Origin: Dehalococcoidia bacterium
GTDB taxonomy: Bacteria; Chloroflexota; Dehalococcoidia; Bin125
Direction of reading: 5' to 3'
DNA length: 64,000 nt
Assembly (NCBI GenBank): GCA_022826965.1
Contig: JAJDTU010000002.1
Coordinates: forward strand, 248,001 to 312,000
The notes under the pieces are model-generated. The model saw only the letters and a program-made list of their open reading frames with translations. It was not told where the DNA came from and did not search any database. A program made the position numbers and the translations under genes. The first letter of the stretch is position 1; the number at the start of each line of letters is the position of its first letter. This document shows positions 16,004 to 24,822 of the stretch, piece by piece.

Positions 16004-17770
16004 ATGAGCGACCGAAACTACTGGCAACGGATCAAGAAGCGACAGTTCAGCAGGCGGTCCCTGCTACGAGCCTCAACGCGTGCGGGCATTGGTGCGGCTG
16101 GACTGATGCTCATCGGTTGCGGCGACGACGACGATGACGGCCAACAGCAAGCGGCGCCGGCCGCGGCTCAGGCGCAGCAACAGCAGCAACAACAGCAGCA
16201 GGCGATGCAGCAGGCTCAGGAGCAGCCTGAGCAGCAGGCAATGCAGCAGGAGCAACAGCAGCAGGCCGCCGTCGCCCAGGCCCAGCAGGCTGATGATGGT
16301 CCGAGGAAGGGTGGCAGGCTGATCGCTGGCGACACAACCAACTTCGAGGATGACGTGACGCTGCCCTATGCGATCGCAGAGGGTCGGTTCACTCAACCCC
16401 CCGACGCCTCGATCTGGGACTGGCTGGCGCAGCGCGGCGACACGCTCGAGCCCGAGCCTCGGCTGGCCGAGTCGTGGGAGCAGAACGCCGATGCGACGAG
16501 TACGATCTTCAAGCTCCGTCCCGGCCTCGAGTTCCACAACGGGAAGCCGATCAACGCCGAGGCCGTCAAGCTCAGCTACGAAGCAATGAACTGGGAGGAT
16601 ACGCCGAACAGCCAGGTGCGCGGGTTGGCCGGTGTTTACCTGGAGTCGATCGAGGTGATCGACGACATCACCGTGCAGTTCAACCACTCGAACTGGCCGG
16701 GCCCCGTGATCTACGACCTGGTCACGTTCGCGCCAATCGCAGACGCCGACAGCATCGCGGGCCTGGCTGCCATGGAAGAGATCAACGGCAGCGGGGCATT
16801 CAAGTTCGATTTCAGTCAATGGGAGCCGGGCGCGAAGTGGGTGTCCGTGCCGCACGAGAATCACTACGTACAGCCGCATCTTGACGCGATCGAGTACCGC
16901 AAGATCGCCGATGAGGACACGATTGTGCTGGCCCTCGAGAGCGGGGAACTCGACATGGCGGTCATTCCGCTCCCGCAGTACAACCGCATGAGCGAGTTGG
17001 AGCACCTGACCACCTTCGTGGGCGCGGTCGGCGGTTACTGGGTCGTTGGCCCCACACAGACGGCACTCGGCGGCGGTCACCCAGCGAACGACGATCCTCG
17101 CTTCCGCCGTGCCCTGCAGAAGGCGATTGACCGGGAGCGCATCCATGAGGATGTCTTCTATGGCGTGATGCCGATCGTGAACCAGATGTGGCCGCCCCAC
17201 TCGAGTGCGTATGACTCGCAATACGACGACATTGCGTATGACCCTGAGGGCGCTCGGGCGCTGTTGGAGGAAGCGGGTCTGGTGGGCACGGAACTGGACA
17301 TGCACATCTTCGAGGGCTGGCTCCCTGCTGGCGCCCCGGAGATTATCCAGGCGAACTTCAACGCGATCGGGCTGGACGTCACGATCAAAGTGATCGATCG
17401 GGCGGAATGGATCGAGCTCTTCCTGGCCGGCCAGATGCCCGGTCTGTACATGGCGAGCACGGGCTTCTTCTGGATGGAGCCAGAGACCCTGCCGAACATG
17501 AACTACCAATTCCGGCAGCCGGTCAACGCCGTGGCCGAGATCTCGGACGCCTATGTGTCGATCCTTGAGGGCTTTGCCTCTCGGCCCACGCCCGCTCAGC
17601 GCCAGGAGTTGTTCAACGACTGGAACGAGCTATATGCGGAGTCGCCCTGGTTGCTGCCCTATGCCGGTGCGGCCAATGTGGGCGCATACAACCACGACCG
17701 CGTAGGTGGGTTCTATTCCCAGATCGTGTCGGGCAAGGTCTATAAGGAAGACCTCTGGCTCAAGGCATAG
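16004..17770 (+). CDS. SBP2: Tat-lipoprotein substrate-binding protein (SBP family 5)
   Basis: A 588-residue receptor with the shared leader: SDRNYWQRIKK, SRRSLLR (Arg17-18) and lipobox IGC at Cys39, then GDDDDD and a Gln-rich linker to about residue 100. The mature part begins RKGGRLIAGDTTNFEDDVTL and carries SIWDWLAQRGDTLEPEPRLA and ESWEQNADATSTIFKLRPGL, the usual family-5 opening. The conserved mid-domain AIDRERIHEDVFYG and the hinge are present. Its nearest relatives in the window by eye are SBP3 and SBP4 (shared LAESWE, RPGLEFHNGKP). It is followed by a hairpin and a permease pair. Ligand unknown; dipeptides, amino-acid conjugates or other organics fit the family. Confidence 0.93.
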   Translation: MSDRNYWQRIKKRQFSRRSLLRASTRAGIGAAGLMLIGCGDDDDDGQQQAAPAAAQAQQQQQQQQQAMQQAQEQPEQQAMQQEQQQQAAVAQAQQADDGPRKGGRLIAGDTTNFEDDVTLPYAIAEGRFTQPPDASIWDWLAQRGDTLEPEPRLAESWEQNADATSTIFKLRPGLEFHNGKPINAEAVKLSYEAMNWEDTPNSQVRGLAGVYLESIEVIDDITVQFNHSNWPGPVIYDLVTFAPIADADSIAGLAAMEEINGSGAFKFDFSQWEPGAKWVSVPHENHYVQPHLDAIEYRKIADEDTIVLALESGELDMAVIPLPQYNRMSELEHLTTFVGAVGGYWVVGPTQTALGGGHPANDDPRFRRALQKAIDRERIHEDVFYGVMPIVNQMWPPHSSAYDSQYDDIAYDPEGARALLEEAGLVGTELDMHIFEGWLPAGAPEIIQANFNAIGLDVTIKVIDRAEWIELFLAGQMPGLYMASTGFFWMEPETLPNMNYQFRQPVNAVAEISDAYVSILEGFASRPTPAQRQELFNDWNELYAESPWLLPYAGAANVGAYNHDRVGGFYSQIVSGKVYKEDLWLKA

Positions 17771-17800
17771 CCCGGTGTTCGGATAGGTCCAGTCGTTCGA

Positions 17801-17859
17801 GCAACGCCGCCGGCCGCCCGTTCTCCATCTCCTAGTGGATCACGGGCGGCCGGCGTTGC
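17801..17859. promoter_or_regulatory. Long intercistronic stem-loop between SBP2 and its permease
   Basis: The arms GCAACGCCGCCGGCCGCCCG (17801-17820) and CGGGCGGCCGGCGTTGC (17843-17859) pair over 17 bp with a 3-nt bulge and a 22-nt loop. It lies 30 nt after the SBP2 stop. It could terminate or stabilise the SBP2 message. It is not related in sequence to the dispersed GC-rich repeat. Confidence 0.65.
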
Positions 17860-17928
17860 CACTCGCCGAGCGAATGGAGTTGCGTTCCTCGCGATTCGCT
17901 ATGGTCAGGCTTCAAAGGAGCGTGGTCC

Positions 17929-18873
17929 GTGGGTTCGTTCCTGATCCGCCGCCTCGTTCAGGGCATCGTGACGGTGGTGCTGGCCAGCATTCTGGTCTTC
18001 TTCGTCATGCGCTTGATTCCGGGCGATCCTGCCTTGCTGCTAGTCGGAACCGATGCGAGCGCCGAAGACGTTGAGCGGGTGCGGGAGCAGCTGGGGCTCA
18101 ACGAGCCACTGGTTCAGCAGTACTTCGACTGGCTGGCCGGGGCTGTGCGGGGCGATTTCGGTCCTTCGTTTACGAAGGGGGCCGAGGTCGGCAACCTGAT
18201 GAGGGTCGCACTGATCCCGAGCGCGGAACTCGCCGTGGCCGGCTACGTGTTTGCGCTGGCCTTCGGCATTCCGCTGGGGATCGTGGCCGGTCTGAAACCG
18301 GGCGGACCTGGCGACTACGCCGCGACCGGCTTCACGATGTTCACGCTCGGGATCCCGAACTTTGTGCTCGGGATCATCCTGATCTGGGTGCTCGCCGTGC
18401 TGCTGGGCTGGCTGCCAATCACCGGACGGGTTGGGATCGATGAGGATCCTGGCGAGGCGCTCAAGTTCCTGGTCATGCCAATGATTGCGGTGGGCGCCGG
18501 CACGGCGGCCGTCCTCGCGCGATTCGTACGGGCCTCCATTATGGAGACACTGAACCAGGACTACGTCCGAACGGCACGCGCGAAAGGCTTGCGGGAGCGG
18601 TCAGTCGTCATGCGACACGCGATGCGCAACGCGCTGATCCCTGTGATCACCGTCGCCGCGCTGCAGATTGGCTTCCTGATCTCGGGCGCAGTGATTGTCG
18701 AGGTGGTGTTTGCGCGCCCAGGATTCGGGTCGCTGCTCATCGGTGGCGTCGTCGGCCGGGACTATCAACTCATCCAGGGCATGCTCGTCGTGCTGGTCAC
18801 GGTCTTCGTCGTGGTCAACACGCTTGCCGATGTCGCCTATGGACTTGCTGATCCGCGAATCAGGGTGAGCTGA
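17929..18873 (+). CDS. ABC permease, DppB/OppB type (with SBP2)
   Basis: A 314-residue DppB-family permease starting at GTG, with AAAGGAG 8 nt upstream. It shows FLIRRLVQGIVTVVLASILV as first helix, then PGDPALLLVG and LGLNEPLVQQYFDWLAG in the first loop. The EAA loop is QDYVRTARAKGLRERSV and the C-terminus is VAYGLADPRIRVS. It overlaps the next gene by one base (TGATG). It closely resembles the permease at 22833, so the SBP2 and SBP3 systems look like paralogs arising from duplication. Confidence 0.95.
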   Translation: MGSFLIRRLVQGIVTVVLASILVFFVMRLIPGDPALLLVGTDASAEDVERVREQLGLNEPLVQQYFDWLAGAVRGDFGPSFTKGAEVGNLMRVALIPSAELAVAGYVFALAFGIPLGIVAGLKPGGPGDYAATGFTMFTLGIPNFVLGIILIWVLAVLLGWLPITGRVGIDEDPGEALKFLVMPMIAVGAGTAAVLARFVRASIMETLNQDYVRTARAKGLRERSVVMRHAMRNALIPVITVAALQIGFLISGAVIVEVVFARPGFGSLLIGGVVGRDYQLIQGMLVVLVTVFVVVNTLADVAYGLADPRIRVS

Positions 18874-19793
18874 TGGCCGACGCACCGGGGCGAGTGCCCC
18901 TCTTCCGCGCTCAGAGCTTTCGCGCACAGGTTCTCGCTTGGCGCCAGCAGTCGCAGTGGTTCGATGTCGCTTACCGTGTTGCTCGCGAACGGCGCGGCCA
19001 GATCGCGCTGGTGATTCTGGGCGTCTTCCTCGTCTGCGCCCTGTTCGCCAATCAGATCGCTCCGTACGGCTACGACGAGCAACTGCGCGGCGCCAAGCTG
19101 TTGTCGCCCTCCTGGGCTCACCCCTTCGGCACCGACGAAATCAGCCGCGATCTGCTCAGCCGCATCATTCACGGCATCCGCGTCTCGCTCTTCGTAGGCG
19201 CAGGATCGATTGCCATCGGGATGCCGATCGGCGTCGCCGTCGGCTACACCGCAGGCTACTTCGGGCGTTGGACCGACGCGATCGCGATGCGGTTGATCGA
19301 CACCATGTTGGCGTTCCCCGGCATTCTCACGGCGCTGGTCGTGTTGGCCGTTCTGGGTACCGGCACACGAGAGGTCGCGATTACTCTGGGAATCGGGGCG
19401 GTCCCGGTCTTCGCGCGACTCGCGCGCGGGCAGATGCTGCAAGAGAAAGAGCGCGACTATGTGATGGCGGCGCGGACTCTGGGGGCCGGCCCGATCAGAA
19501 TCATCATGCGCCATGTGTCAATCAATACGCTGCCGCCGCTAATGATCCAGGCGGCGCTCTACATGGCGTTCGCGGTCATCGCAGAGGCATCATTGAGTTT
19601 CCTCGGTCTGGGTGCATCTCGTCCGACGGCGACGATCGGGTTGATCCTCAATGCGGCCAGGCCGTTCCTTACCCTGGGCGCGTGGTGGTTCATCCTGACG
19701 CCGATCGCGGCGCTCGCGCTGATGTTGATCGCACTGAACTTCCTCGCCGACGCAATCCTCGAAGCGACGAGCCCCTACGTCCGCAACAAGTAG
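18873..19793 (+). CDS. ABC permease, DppC/OppC type (with SBP2)
   Basis: A 306-residue DppC-type permease. It has a longer N-terminal cytoplasmic tail than its SBP1 counterpart, then IALVILGVFLVCALFANQIA and the signature HPFGTDEISRDLLSRIIHGI. The EAA-type loop is YVMAARTLGAGPIRIIMRHV and the end is LADAILEATSPYVRNK. Coupled to the DppB gene by overlapping stop/start. It ends 6 bp before the convergent oxidoreductase gene, with no visible terminator between them. Confidence 0.95.
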   Translation: MADAPGRVPLFRAQSFRAQVLAWRQQSQWFDVAYRVARERRGQIALVILGVFLVCALFANQIAPYGYDEQLRGAKLLSPSWAHPFGTDEISRDLLSRIIHGIRVSLFVGAGSIAIGMPIGVAVGYTAGYFGRWTDAIAMRLIDTMLAFPGILTALVVLAVLGTGTREVAITLGIGAVPVFARLARGQMLQEKERDYVMAARTLGAGPIRIIMRHVSINTLPPLMIQAALYMAFAVIAEASLSFLGLGASRPTATIGLILNAARPFLTLGAWWFILTPIAALALMLIALNFLADAILEATSPYVRNK

Positions 19794-19799
19794 CCGCCG

Positions 19800-20744
19800 C
19801 TAGTCGAACGTGATCACGAAGCGGCCTCGGTGACCTCCCTGTTTGAACAGGCGATGCGTCTCTGAGGCTTGTTCGGCCGGGTACGTGGAGTTCACCCGCA
19901 GCGTGACCTGACCGTCCTCGACCTGCTGGCGCAGCGTATCGAGCAGGTCGGCCCGGCGGTCGTAGCTGAAGACCATCGTCACGTGGAACGTGATGTCCCG
20001 CTCGGGCTCGCCGCGCCAGCCGCGGACGCTGGCGTATTGGCCGCCGTCCTTAATCGCGCCAACCGCGAGCTCGTTCTGGACGGCGCCATCGGCGAGTCCG
20101 TCGACGCCCTCAGGCAACACCTTGCGGATCTGCTCGGAAATGTCGTCGCCCCGCGGGACGATGATGTCCGCGCCCAGATCCTTGACCAGTTGCACGTCCT
20201 TCTCGGCCGCGTCGCCGATCACGGTGAGGCCGTCCGATTTGCCCAGCTCCACCATGTACCCGCCGTAGCAACCCGCCGCGCCGGTCACGGCGAGCGTCTG
20301 ACCGGGCTGGAGGTTCATCTGGTCGAGTGACTGTCGTGCCGTGAGCGCGTTCATCGGAAGCGTCGAGGCTTCGGCGTGGCTCGAACCGGCTGGGGATCGG
20401 GTAACGGCGTCAGCCTTGAGCACGATGCTCTCTCGGTATGCGCCGTGGCTGCCTCGCGGGATCACCATGGCCATCACGGCGTCGCCCACCTGGAGGTCGG
20501 TCTCGGTGTCCGGCCCGACCTCGTCGATCACGCCCGCGGCATCCATGCCGGGGATGTAGGGCGGCGGTCCCTGCTCGCGCAAGGCGTCGGCGCGTGCGCC
20601 GCCGCGGACGAAGGTGTCGGTCGGATTGACGGTTGCCGCATAAACCCGCAGCCGAACCTCTCCTGCTCCGGCATGGACCTCCGGCAAGTCGACAACCTGC
20701 AACGCCTCCGGACCGCCGAATTCAATCACTCCTACGCCGCGCAT
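19800..20744 (-). CDS. Quinone-oxidoreductase-like medium-chain dehydrogenase (MDR)
   Basis: A 314-residue NADPH-dependent MDR enzyme without the structural or catalytic zinc cysteines. The N-terminus MRGVGVIEFGGPEALQVVDL and the segment VNPTDTFVRGG are those of quinone oxidoreductase (QOR) or zeta-crystallin types, and the nucleotide motif is AVTGAAGCYGGYMVELGK. The start is set at 20744, where AAGGAGAG precedes the ATG; a longer in-frame extension upstream runs antisense to the SBP3 leader and is not credible. The enzyme reduces quinones or alpha,beta-unsaturated carbonyls. It is divergent from SBP3. Confidence 0.88.
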   Translation of the reverse strand: MRGVGVIEFGGPEALQVVDLPEVHAGAGEVRLRVYAATVNPTDTFVRGGARADALREQGPPPYIPGMDAAGVIDEVGPDTETDLQVGDAVMAMVIPRGSHGAYRESIVLKADAVTRSPAGSSHAEASTLPMNALTARQSLDQMNLQPGQTLAVTGAAGCYGGYMVELGKSDGLTVIGDAAEKDVQLVKDLGADIIVPRGDDISEQIRKVLPEGVDGLADGAVQNELAVGAIKDGGQYASVRGWRGEPERDITFHVTMVFSYDRRADLLDTLRQQVEDGQVTLRVNSTYPAEQASETHRLFKQGGHRGRFVITFD

Positions 20745-20815
20745 CGGGCTCTCCTTCGTTCTTGAGATATCAGTTGAGGCCAGACTACCCGAGCCAGGGA
20801 GGCGGTCCGAGACGG

Positions 20816-20844
20816 TTGCCGCTGGCGACAGCGGACGCCATACT
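20816..20844 (+). promoter_or_regulatory. Promoter of SBP3 (TTGCCG-17-CATACT)
   Basis: TTGCCG at 20816-20821 and CATACT at 20839-20844 are spaced by 17 bp in the divergent region between the MDR gene and SBP3. The -10 is 49 nt from the SBP3 ATG. Confidence 0.6.
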
Positions 20845-20893
20845 GTCGCAATATGCGTTCCGCAGAGGTCGGTCGCCACGGAAGCGAGACACG

Positions 20894-22687
20894 ATGAACG
20901 AGAAGACCTACTGGCAGCGACTTCGCAAGCAACAACTGAGCCGGCGCCGACTGTTGAGGGCCGGCGGGCGAGCCGGGCTTGGCGCGGCCGGACTGGCGCT
21001 GATCGGCTGCGGCGACGACGACGACCGCCAGCAGGCGGTCGCCCAGCAACAGCAGCAACAGCAGCAACAGGCGATGGCCCAACAGCAGGACCAGCAACAG
21101 CAGGACCAGCCGCAGGCCGCCCAACAGGATCAGGCTGACCAGCAGCAGCACGACCACGATCAGCAGCAGCAAGACGATCACCAACACCAGGATCAGCAGC
21201 AACAGCAGACGGTCGCGGCGCCAGCCGACGATGCCCGGCGCGGCGGCGTCCTGCGGATTGGCTCGGACATTGGGCTCTCGACCTACCGAGCTCCCTATCT
21301 GTCGTCATCGGCGCATATCCCGCTCTACATCCCGTTCTGGGACACGCTGACCAAGTACTCGCCCGACGGTCTCGACCCGCAGCCCCACTTGGCCGAGAGC
21401 TGGGAGCTGAACGACGACCAGACCATGCTGCAAATCAAGCTGCGCCCGGGTCTCGAGTTCCACAACGGCAAACCGCTCAACGCGACCGAGGTCAAGCGCA
21501 GCCTGGAAGCGATGGACGACGAAGGCGTCGCCAACAACCAGGTCAAGGGCATCATGACCAAGTACGTCTCGGCGGTCGACGTCATCGACGATGTGACGTT
21601 GCAGCTGCAACTGGCCTGGGGCGGCACGCTGGTCTACGACGTGCTCAACTACGCCCAGATTCACGATGTCGACGACATCCCCAATCTGGACGGCTACACC
21701 TCGCTCAACGGCTCCGGTCCGTTCAAGTTCGACCCGTCCTCTTACCAGGTCGACCAGTACGCGGCCGGCGAGCGATTCGAGAACTTCTACGACCCGGCGC
21801 TGCTCGACGGTATTGAGCTGTACCAGTTCCCCGACGCGACGGCGATGTCGCTCGCGCTTGGTGCAGGCGAGATCGACCTGACCAACCGTCTGCCCAAGCC
21901 GGACTACGAGCGCTTCAACTCGGACCCGGACTTCACCGTCGTGGTCGCCCCGCCAACCCTCGCGATCTGGGTGCTCGGCATGGTCATTCCCAACGAGAAT
22001 GGCGGTCACCCAGCATTCGCCGATCCCAAGGTGCGGCAGGCGCTGTACCGCTGCATCGATCGCGAGCGCGTCGCCAACGAGACCTTCGAGGGTCTGGCGC
22101 TACCCAAGAACATCCTTTGGCCACCCTTCTCACCCGGCTACGACGACGCGCGCGACCGCGACTACTTCAATCCGGAGGAAGCCGCGCGGCTGCTTGAAGA
22201 GGCCGGCTACGGACCGGGTGAGCTCACGATCGAGCTCGGCCACGCCGGCGGCGAGGCCAACGAGATCGCGCAGGTGATTCAGGCCGGCGCGGCCGAAGCG
22301 GGCATCAACCTCAACATCCAGCTCTACGAGCCGGCCGTCGCGCGCGACCGCTTCCTCAATGCGAAGCACGAGTCCTACCTCTCGTCCTACGCGTTCTTCG
22401 CGCTGCATCCGCAAACGTTGCCGGTGATGAACTTCCAGATGCGGATCCCCAACTCCTGCGCCTACGAGCCCGACTACTACCAGGCGTTGATCGACAGCTT
22501 CGGCACGGCCGACTCGGACGCGCGCCGCAACGAGCTCCTGGAGGAGTTCAACCAGCTGCTCGATGACGAGCCTTGGATCGCGCCGATCGTGACCCGCAGC
22601 GACATCTGGGCCTGGTCGAGCAACTTCACCGGCATCGAGTTCGACGTGCTCAGCATTCCCTCGATGCAACGGATTCACCAGGTCTAA
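20894..22687 (+). CDS. SBP3: Tat-lipoprotein substrate-binding protein with His-bearing Gln-rich linker
   Basis: A 597-residue family-5 binding protein. The leader reads NEKTYWQRLRKQQ, SRRRLLR (Arg17-18) and lipobox LIGC with Cys39. The linker (40 to about 113) is mostly Gln and Asp and uniquely contains His86, His88, His96 and His98 in HDHD and DDHQHQD contexts, a possible metal site. The mature domain begins RRGGVLRIGSDIGLSTYRAP and includes HLAESWELNDDQTMLQIKLR and CIDRERVANETFEGLALPKN. It ends with the segment MNFQMRIPNSCAYEPDYYQA that is nearly repeated in SBP4. The ATG at 20894 gives the constant 39-residue leader. Permeases follow after a palindrome. Confidence 0.93.
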   Translation: MNEKTYWQRLRKQQLSRRRLLRAGGRAGLGAAGLALIGCGDDDDRQQAVAQQQQQQQQQAMAQQQDQQQQDQPQAAQQDQADQQQHDHDQQQQDDHQHQDQQQQQTVAAPADDARRGGVLRIGSDIGLSTYRAPYLSSSAHIPLYIPFWDTLTKYSPDGLDPQPHLAESWELNDDQTMLQIKLRPGLEFHNGKPLNATEVKRSLEAMDDEGVANNQVKGIMTKYVSAVDVIDDVTLQLQLAWGGTLVYDVLNYAQIHDVDDIPNLDGYTSLNGSGPFKFDPSSYQVDQYAAGERFENFYDPALLDGIELYQFPDATAMSLALGAGEIDLTNRLPKPDYERFNSDPDFTVVVAPPTLAIWVLGMVIPNENGGHPAFADPKVRQALYRCIDRERVANETFEGLALPKNILWPPFSPGYDDARDRDYFNPEEAARLLEEAGYGPGELTIELGHAGGEANEIAQVIQAGAAEAGINLNIQLYEPAVARDRFLNAKHESYLSSYAFFALHPQTLPVMNFQMRIPNSCAYEPDYYQALIDSFGTADSDARRNELLEEFNQLLDDEPWIAPIVTRSDIWAWSSNFTGIEFDVLSIPSMQRIHQV

Positions 22688-22716
22688 CGAGCGCAGGCAG
22701 ACCGTCGGACATCCGC

Positions 22717-22745
22717 TTGCAGGGCCGATCCGAGATCGGCATACT
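22717..22745 (+). promoter_or_regulatory. Promoter for the permease pair after SBP3 (TTGCAG-17-CATACT)
   Basis: TTGCAG at 22717-22722 and CATACT at 22740-22745 have the same 17-bp spacing as the SBP promoters. This would drive the permeases, and perhaps SBP4, independently of SBP3. The predicted start of transcription (about 22752) falls inside the palindrome that begins one base after the -10. Confidence 0.55.
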
Positions 22746-22783
22746 CTCACCAATCTGCCGTCAGGCGACGGCAGATTGGTGAG
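22746..22783. promoter_or_regulatory. 38-bp perfect palindrome between SBP3 and its permease
   Basis: The arms CTCACCAATCTGCCGTC and GACGGCAGATTGGTGAG are perfectly complementary (17 bp) around AGGC. The position directly downstream of a -10 box suggests a repressor operator. The position between SBP and permease genes equally suits an mRNA stem-loop that ends or protects the SBP3 message. Confidence 0.8.
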
Positions 22784-22832
22784 GGCAAGCGTCTGAGTGG
22801 CCGAGCGGAACTGACCCGGGAGGCGGTTGACC

Positions 22833-23789
22833 GTGGGACGGTACCTGGTTCGCCGCTTCCTTGAGGGTTTGCTGGTCGTCTTCCTCGCCAGCATCGTCAT
22901 CTTCCTGATCATCCGCCTGATTCCCGGCGATCCGGCGCAGCAACTCGCCGGAGAAGATGCGACTCTGGAGGACATCGAGCGGATCCGCGAGCAACTAGGC
23001 CTCAACGACCCAATCCTGAACCAATACGGCAACTGGATCAGCGGCGTCGTCCAGCTCGATTTCGGCAAGTCGTTTACCAAACGCGTACCGGTCCGAGACC
23101 TGATCGCCCAGTCGTTCCCGCCGACCATCGAGCTGGCGGTCGCGGCCTACATATTCGCGCTAGGGATCGGCGTGCCATTGGGGGTAGCGGCGGCCGTGTG
23201 GGCCAAGAAACCGCCGGACTATGGCGCCAGCGTGTTCAATCTGTTCACGCTCGGCATCCCCAACTTCGTGCTGGGCATCCTCTTGCTCTGGATTTTCGCG
23301 GTGGAGCTCGATCTCTTCCCGGTCTCGGGACGGGTCAGCGTGTTCGAGGACTTCGTCGCCGGCGTGCATCGGCTGGTCTTGCCGACAATTGCGGCGGGTT
23401 CGGTGATCGCCGCTGTGCTGGCGAGATTCGTGCGCACGTCAGTGGCTGAGGCGCTCGCGCAGGACTATGTCCGCACCGCGCACGCGAAGGGACTCGAAGG
23501 CCGCAAGGTGGTGATCAATCACGCGTTGCGCAACGCGCTGATCCCGATCGTGACCATCGCAGCGCTGCAGATCGGCAACCTGCTCGCAGGCGCCATCGTG
23601 GTCGAGATCGTGTTCACGCGTCCCGGATTCGGATTCCTGATCATCGACGGGATTAACGGACGCGACTACCTGCTCATTCAGGCGATGCTGGCGATCCTCG
23701 TGTTCCTCTTTGTCGCCGCCAACACGATCGCCGACATCACCTACGGCTATCTCGATCCGCGTATTCGCGTCTCCGGATTGGCTGGCTGA
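22833..23789 (+). CDS. ABC permease, DppB/OppB type (with SBP3/SBP4)
   Basis: A 318-residue DppB-family permease. GTG 22833 is chosen because GGGAGG lies 9 nt upstream and the resulting MGRYLVRRFLEG matches the paralog at 17929; an in-frame TTG at 22827 is too close to the ribosome site. Features: first helix LVVFLASIVIFLIIRLIPGD, first-loop LGLNDPILNQYGNWISG, EAA loop AQDYVRTAHAKGLEGRKV and C-terminus YLDPRIRVSG. Three bases separate it from the DppC gene. Confidence 0.94.
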   Translation: MGRYLVRRFLEGLLVVFLASIVIFLIIRLIPGDPAQQLAGEDATLEDIERIREQLGLNDPILNQYGNWISGVVQLDFGKSFTKRVPVRDLIAQSFPPTIELAVAAYIFALGIGVPLGVAAAVWAKKPPDYGASVFNLFTLGIPNFVLGILLLWIFAVELDLFPVSGRVSVFEDFVAGVHRLVLPTIAAGSVIAAVLARFVRTSVAEALAQDYVRTAHAKGLEGRKVVINHALRNALIPIVTIAALQIGNLLAGAIVVEIVFTRPGFGFLIIDGINGRDYLLIQAMLAILVFLFVAANTIADITYGYLDPRIRVSGLAG

Positions 23790-23792
23790 GCC

Positions 23793-24707
23793 GTGGCCCA
23801 AACGCGGACCGAGTCGCAATACGCGCCGATCGAGCAGACCTGGCTGCGACGTATGCGCGACCAGTCGCTGACCGTCGACGCGTTCTATCGCACCGTGACG
23901 AATCCGCAAGGCGCGATCGGCGCGGCTGTCTTTGGCCTGTTGATTTTCGTGGCGATCTTCGCCGACCTGTTGGCCCCATTCGGCGAGGCGGAGCAGATTC
24001 GCGGCGCACGATTGCTCGCGCCGTCGGGCGCGTACTGGTTCGGTACCGACGATTTGTCTCGCGACATCTTCAGCCGAATCCTGTTTGGCCTCAGGATTTC
24101 GCTGTACGTGTCGGTCGCGGGAGTGGTCGGCGGTGGCCTGGTCGGCACTGTCGTCGGATTCGTCTCCGGCTACGCCGGTGGTTGGCTCGAAGCGGTCCTC
24201 ATGCGGATCGTCGACACCTTGCTCGCCTTCCCATTCCTGCTGCTGGGCATCGCGGTCCTGGCGATTCTCGGGACCGGCACCTCTCAGGTCGCACTGGCGT
24301 TGGGAATCGCGAACATCCCGGTCTTCGCGAGGATTGCGCGGGCGCAGCTCCTGACCGAGAAGGAACGGGACTATGTACTGGCCGCCCGTTGCCTGGGGGC
24401 GTCGCCGCCGCGAATCATCATGCGGCACATTGCCACCAACGCCTTGCCTCCCTTGCTGGTCCAGGCTGCCCTGGCGATGGCCTTTGCCGTAATCGCCGAG
24501 GCGACGCTCAGCTTCCTCGGGCTCGGCGCCTCCCCGCCGACGCCGACGCTGGGCATCATCCTCAGCGACGGTCGCCGCTGGCTGTTCGCGGGCAACTGGT
24601 GGTTCGTCCTCTTCCCGACTCTGGGCCTCTCCTTGATCTTGCTCTCGCTCAACTTCCTCGCCGACTCCGTCGTCGAAGCGATCGACCCGCACCGCCGCCA
24701 CCGCTGA
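23793..24707 (+). CDS. ABC permease, DppC/OppC type (with SBP3/SBP4)
   Basis: A 304-residue DppC permease starting at GTG. It has a cytoplasmic N-terminus, helix GAIGAAVFGLLIFVAIFADL, signature WFGTDDLSRDIFSRILFGL, EAA-type loop YVLAARCLGASPPRIIMRHI and C-terminus DSVVEAIDPHRRHR. It is most similar by eye to the DppC at 18873 (shared AEATLSFLGLGAS and RPFL/RRWLF-type tail). SBP4 follows 115 bp downstream. Confidence 0.94.
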   Translation: MAQTRTESQYAPIEQTWLRRMRDQSLTVDAFYRTVTNPQGAIGAAVFGLLIFVAIFADLLAPFGEAEQIRGARLLAPSGAYWFGTDDLSRDIFSRILFGLRISLYVSVAGVVGGGLVGTVVGFVSGYAGGWLEAVLMRIVDTLLAFPFLLLGIAVLAILGTGTSQVALALGIANIPVFARIARAQLLTEKERDYVLAARCLGASPPRIIMRHIATNALPPLLVQAALAMAFAVIAEATLSFLGLGASPPTPTLGIILSDGRRWLFAGNWWFVLFPTLGLSLILLSLNFLADSVVEAIDPHRRHR

Positions 24708-24754
24708 CCCTTCTCCTTCGTTCACGGCTTGTCTCTGCGAGACCGATCACAGAT

Positions 24755-24773
24755 CGTTAGCTTCGAGCTAACG
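24755..24773. promoter_or_regulatory. Small stem-loop in the leader before SBP4
   Basis: CGTTAGC-TTCGA-GCTAACG forms a perfect 7-bp stem between the DppC gene and SBP4. SBP4 lacks the CATACT-type promoter, so this may be a weak terminator or processing site for a transcript running through from the permeases. Confidence 0.5.
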
Positions 24774-24822
24774 GACGGAAGGGTTCGCGCGCGCGGGCCC
24801 ACGGTCCGAACGGGAATTGAAC

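Noticed and set aside
20732-21202. Leucine-rich reading frame on the minus strand opposite the SBP3 linker, and similar ones opposite other SBP linkers
   Set aside because: They are the reverse complement of CAG/CAA tracts, which reads as poly-Leu/Leu-Val on the other strand. No homology, no ribosome site, and the sense strand is clearly coding.
20745-21308. N-terminal extension of the MDR gene to 21308
   Set aside because: It would run antisense through the SBP3 promoter and leader; the ATG at 20744 has a ribosome site and begins the known MDR fold.
22784-22812. Sequence GTCTGAGTGGCCGAGCGG resembling the D-arm of a Ser/Leu tRNA
   Set aside because: No matching acceptor, anticodon or T-arm (GGTTCRANYCC) follows; it is the leader of a permease gene.
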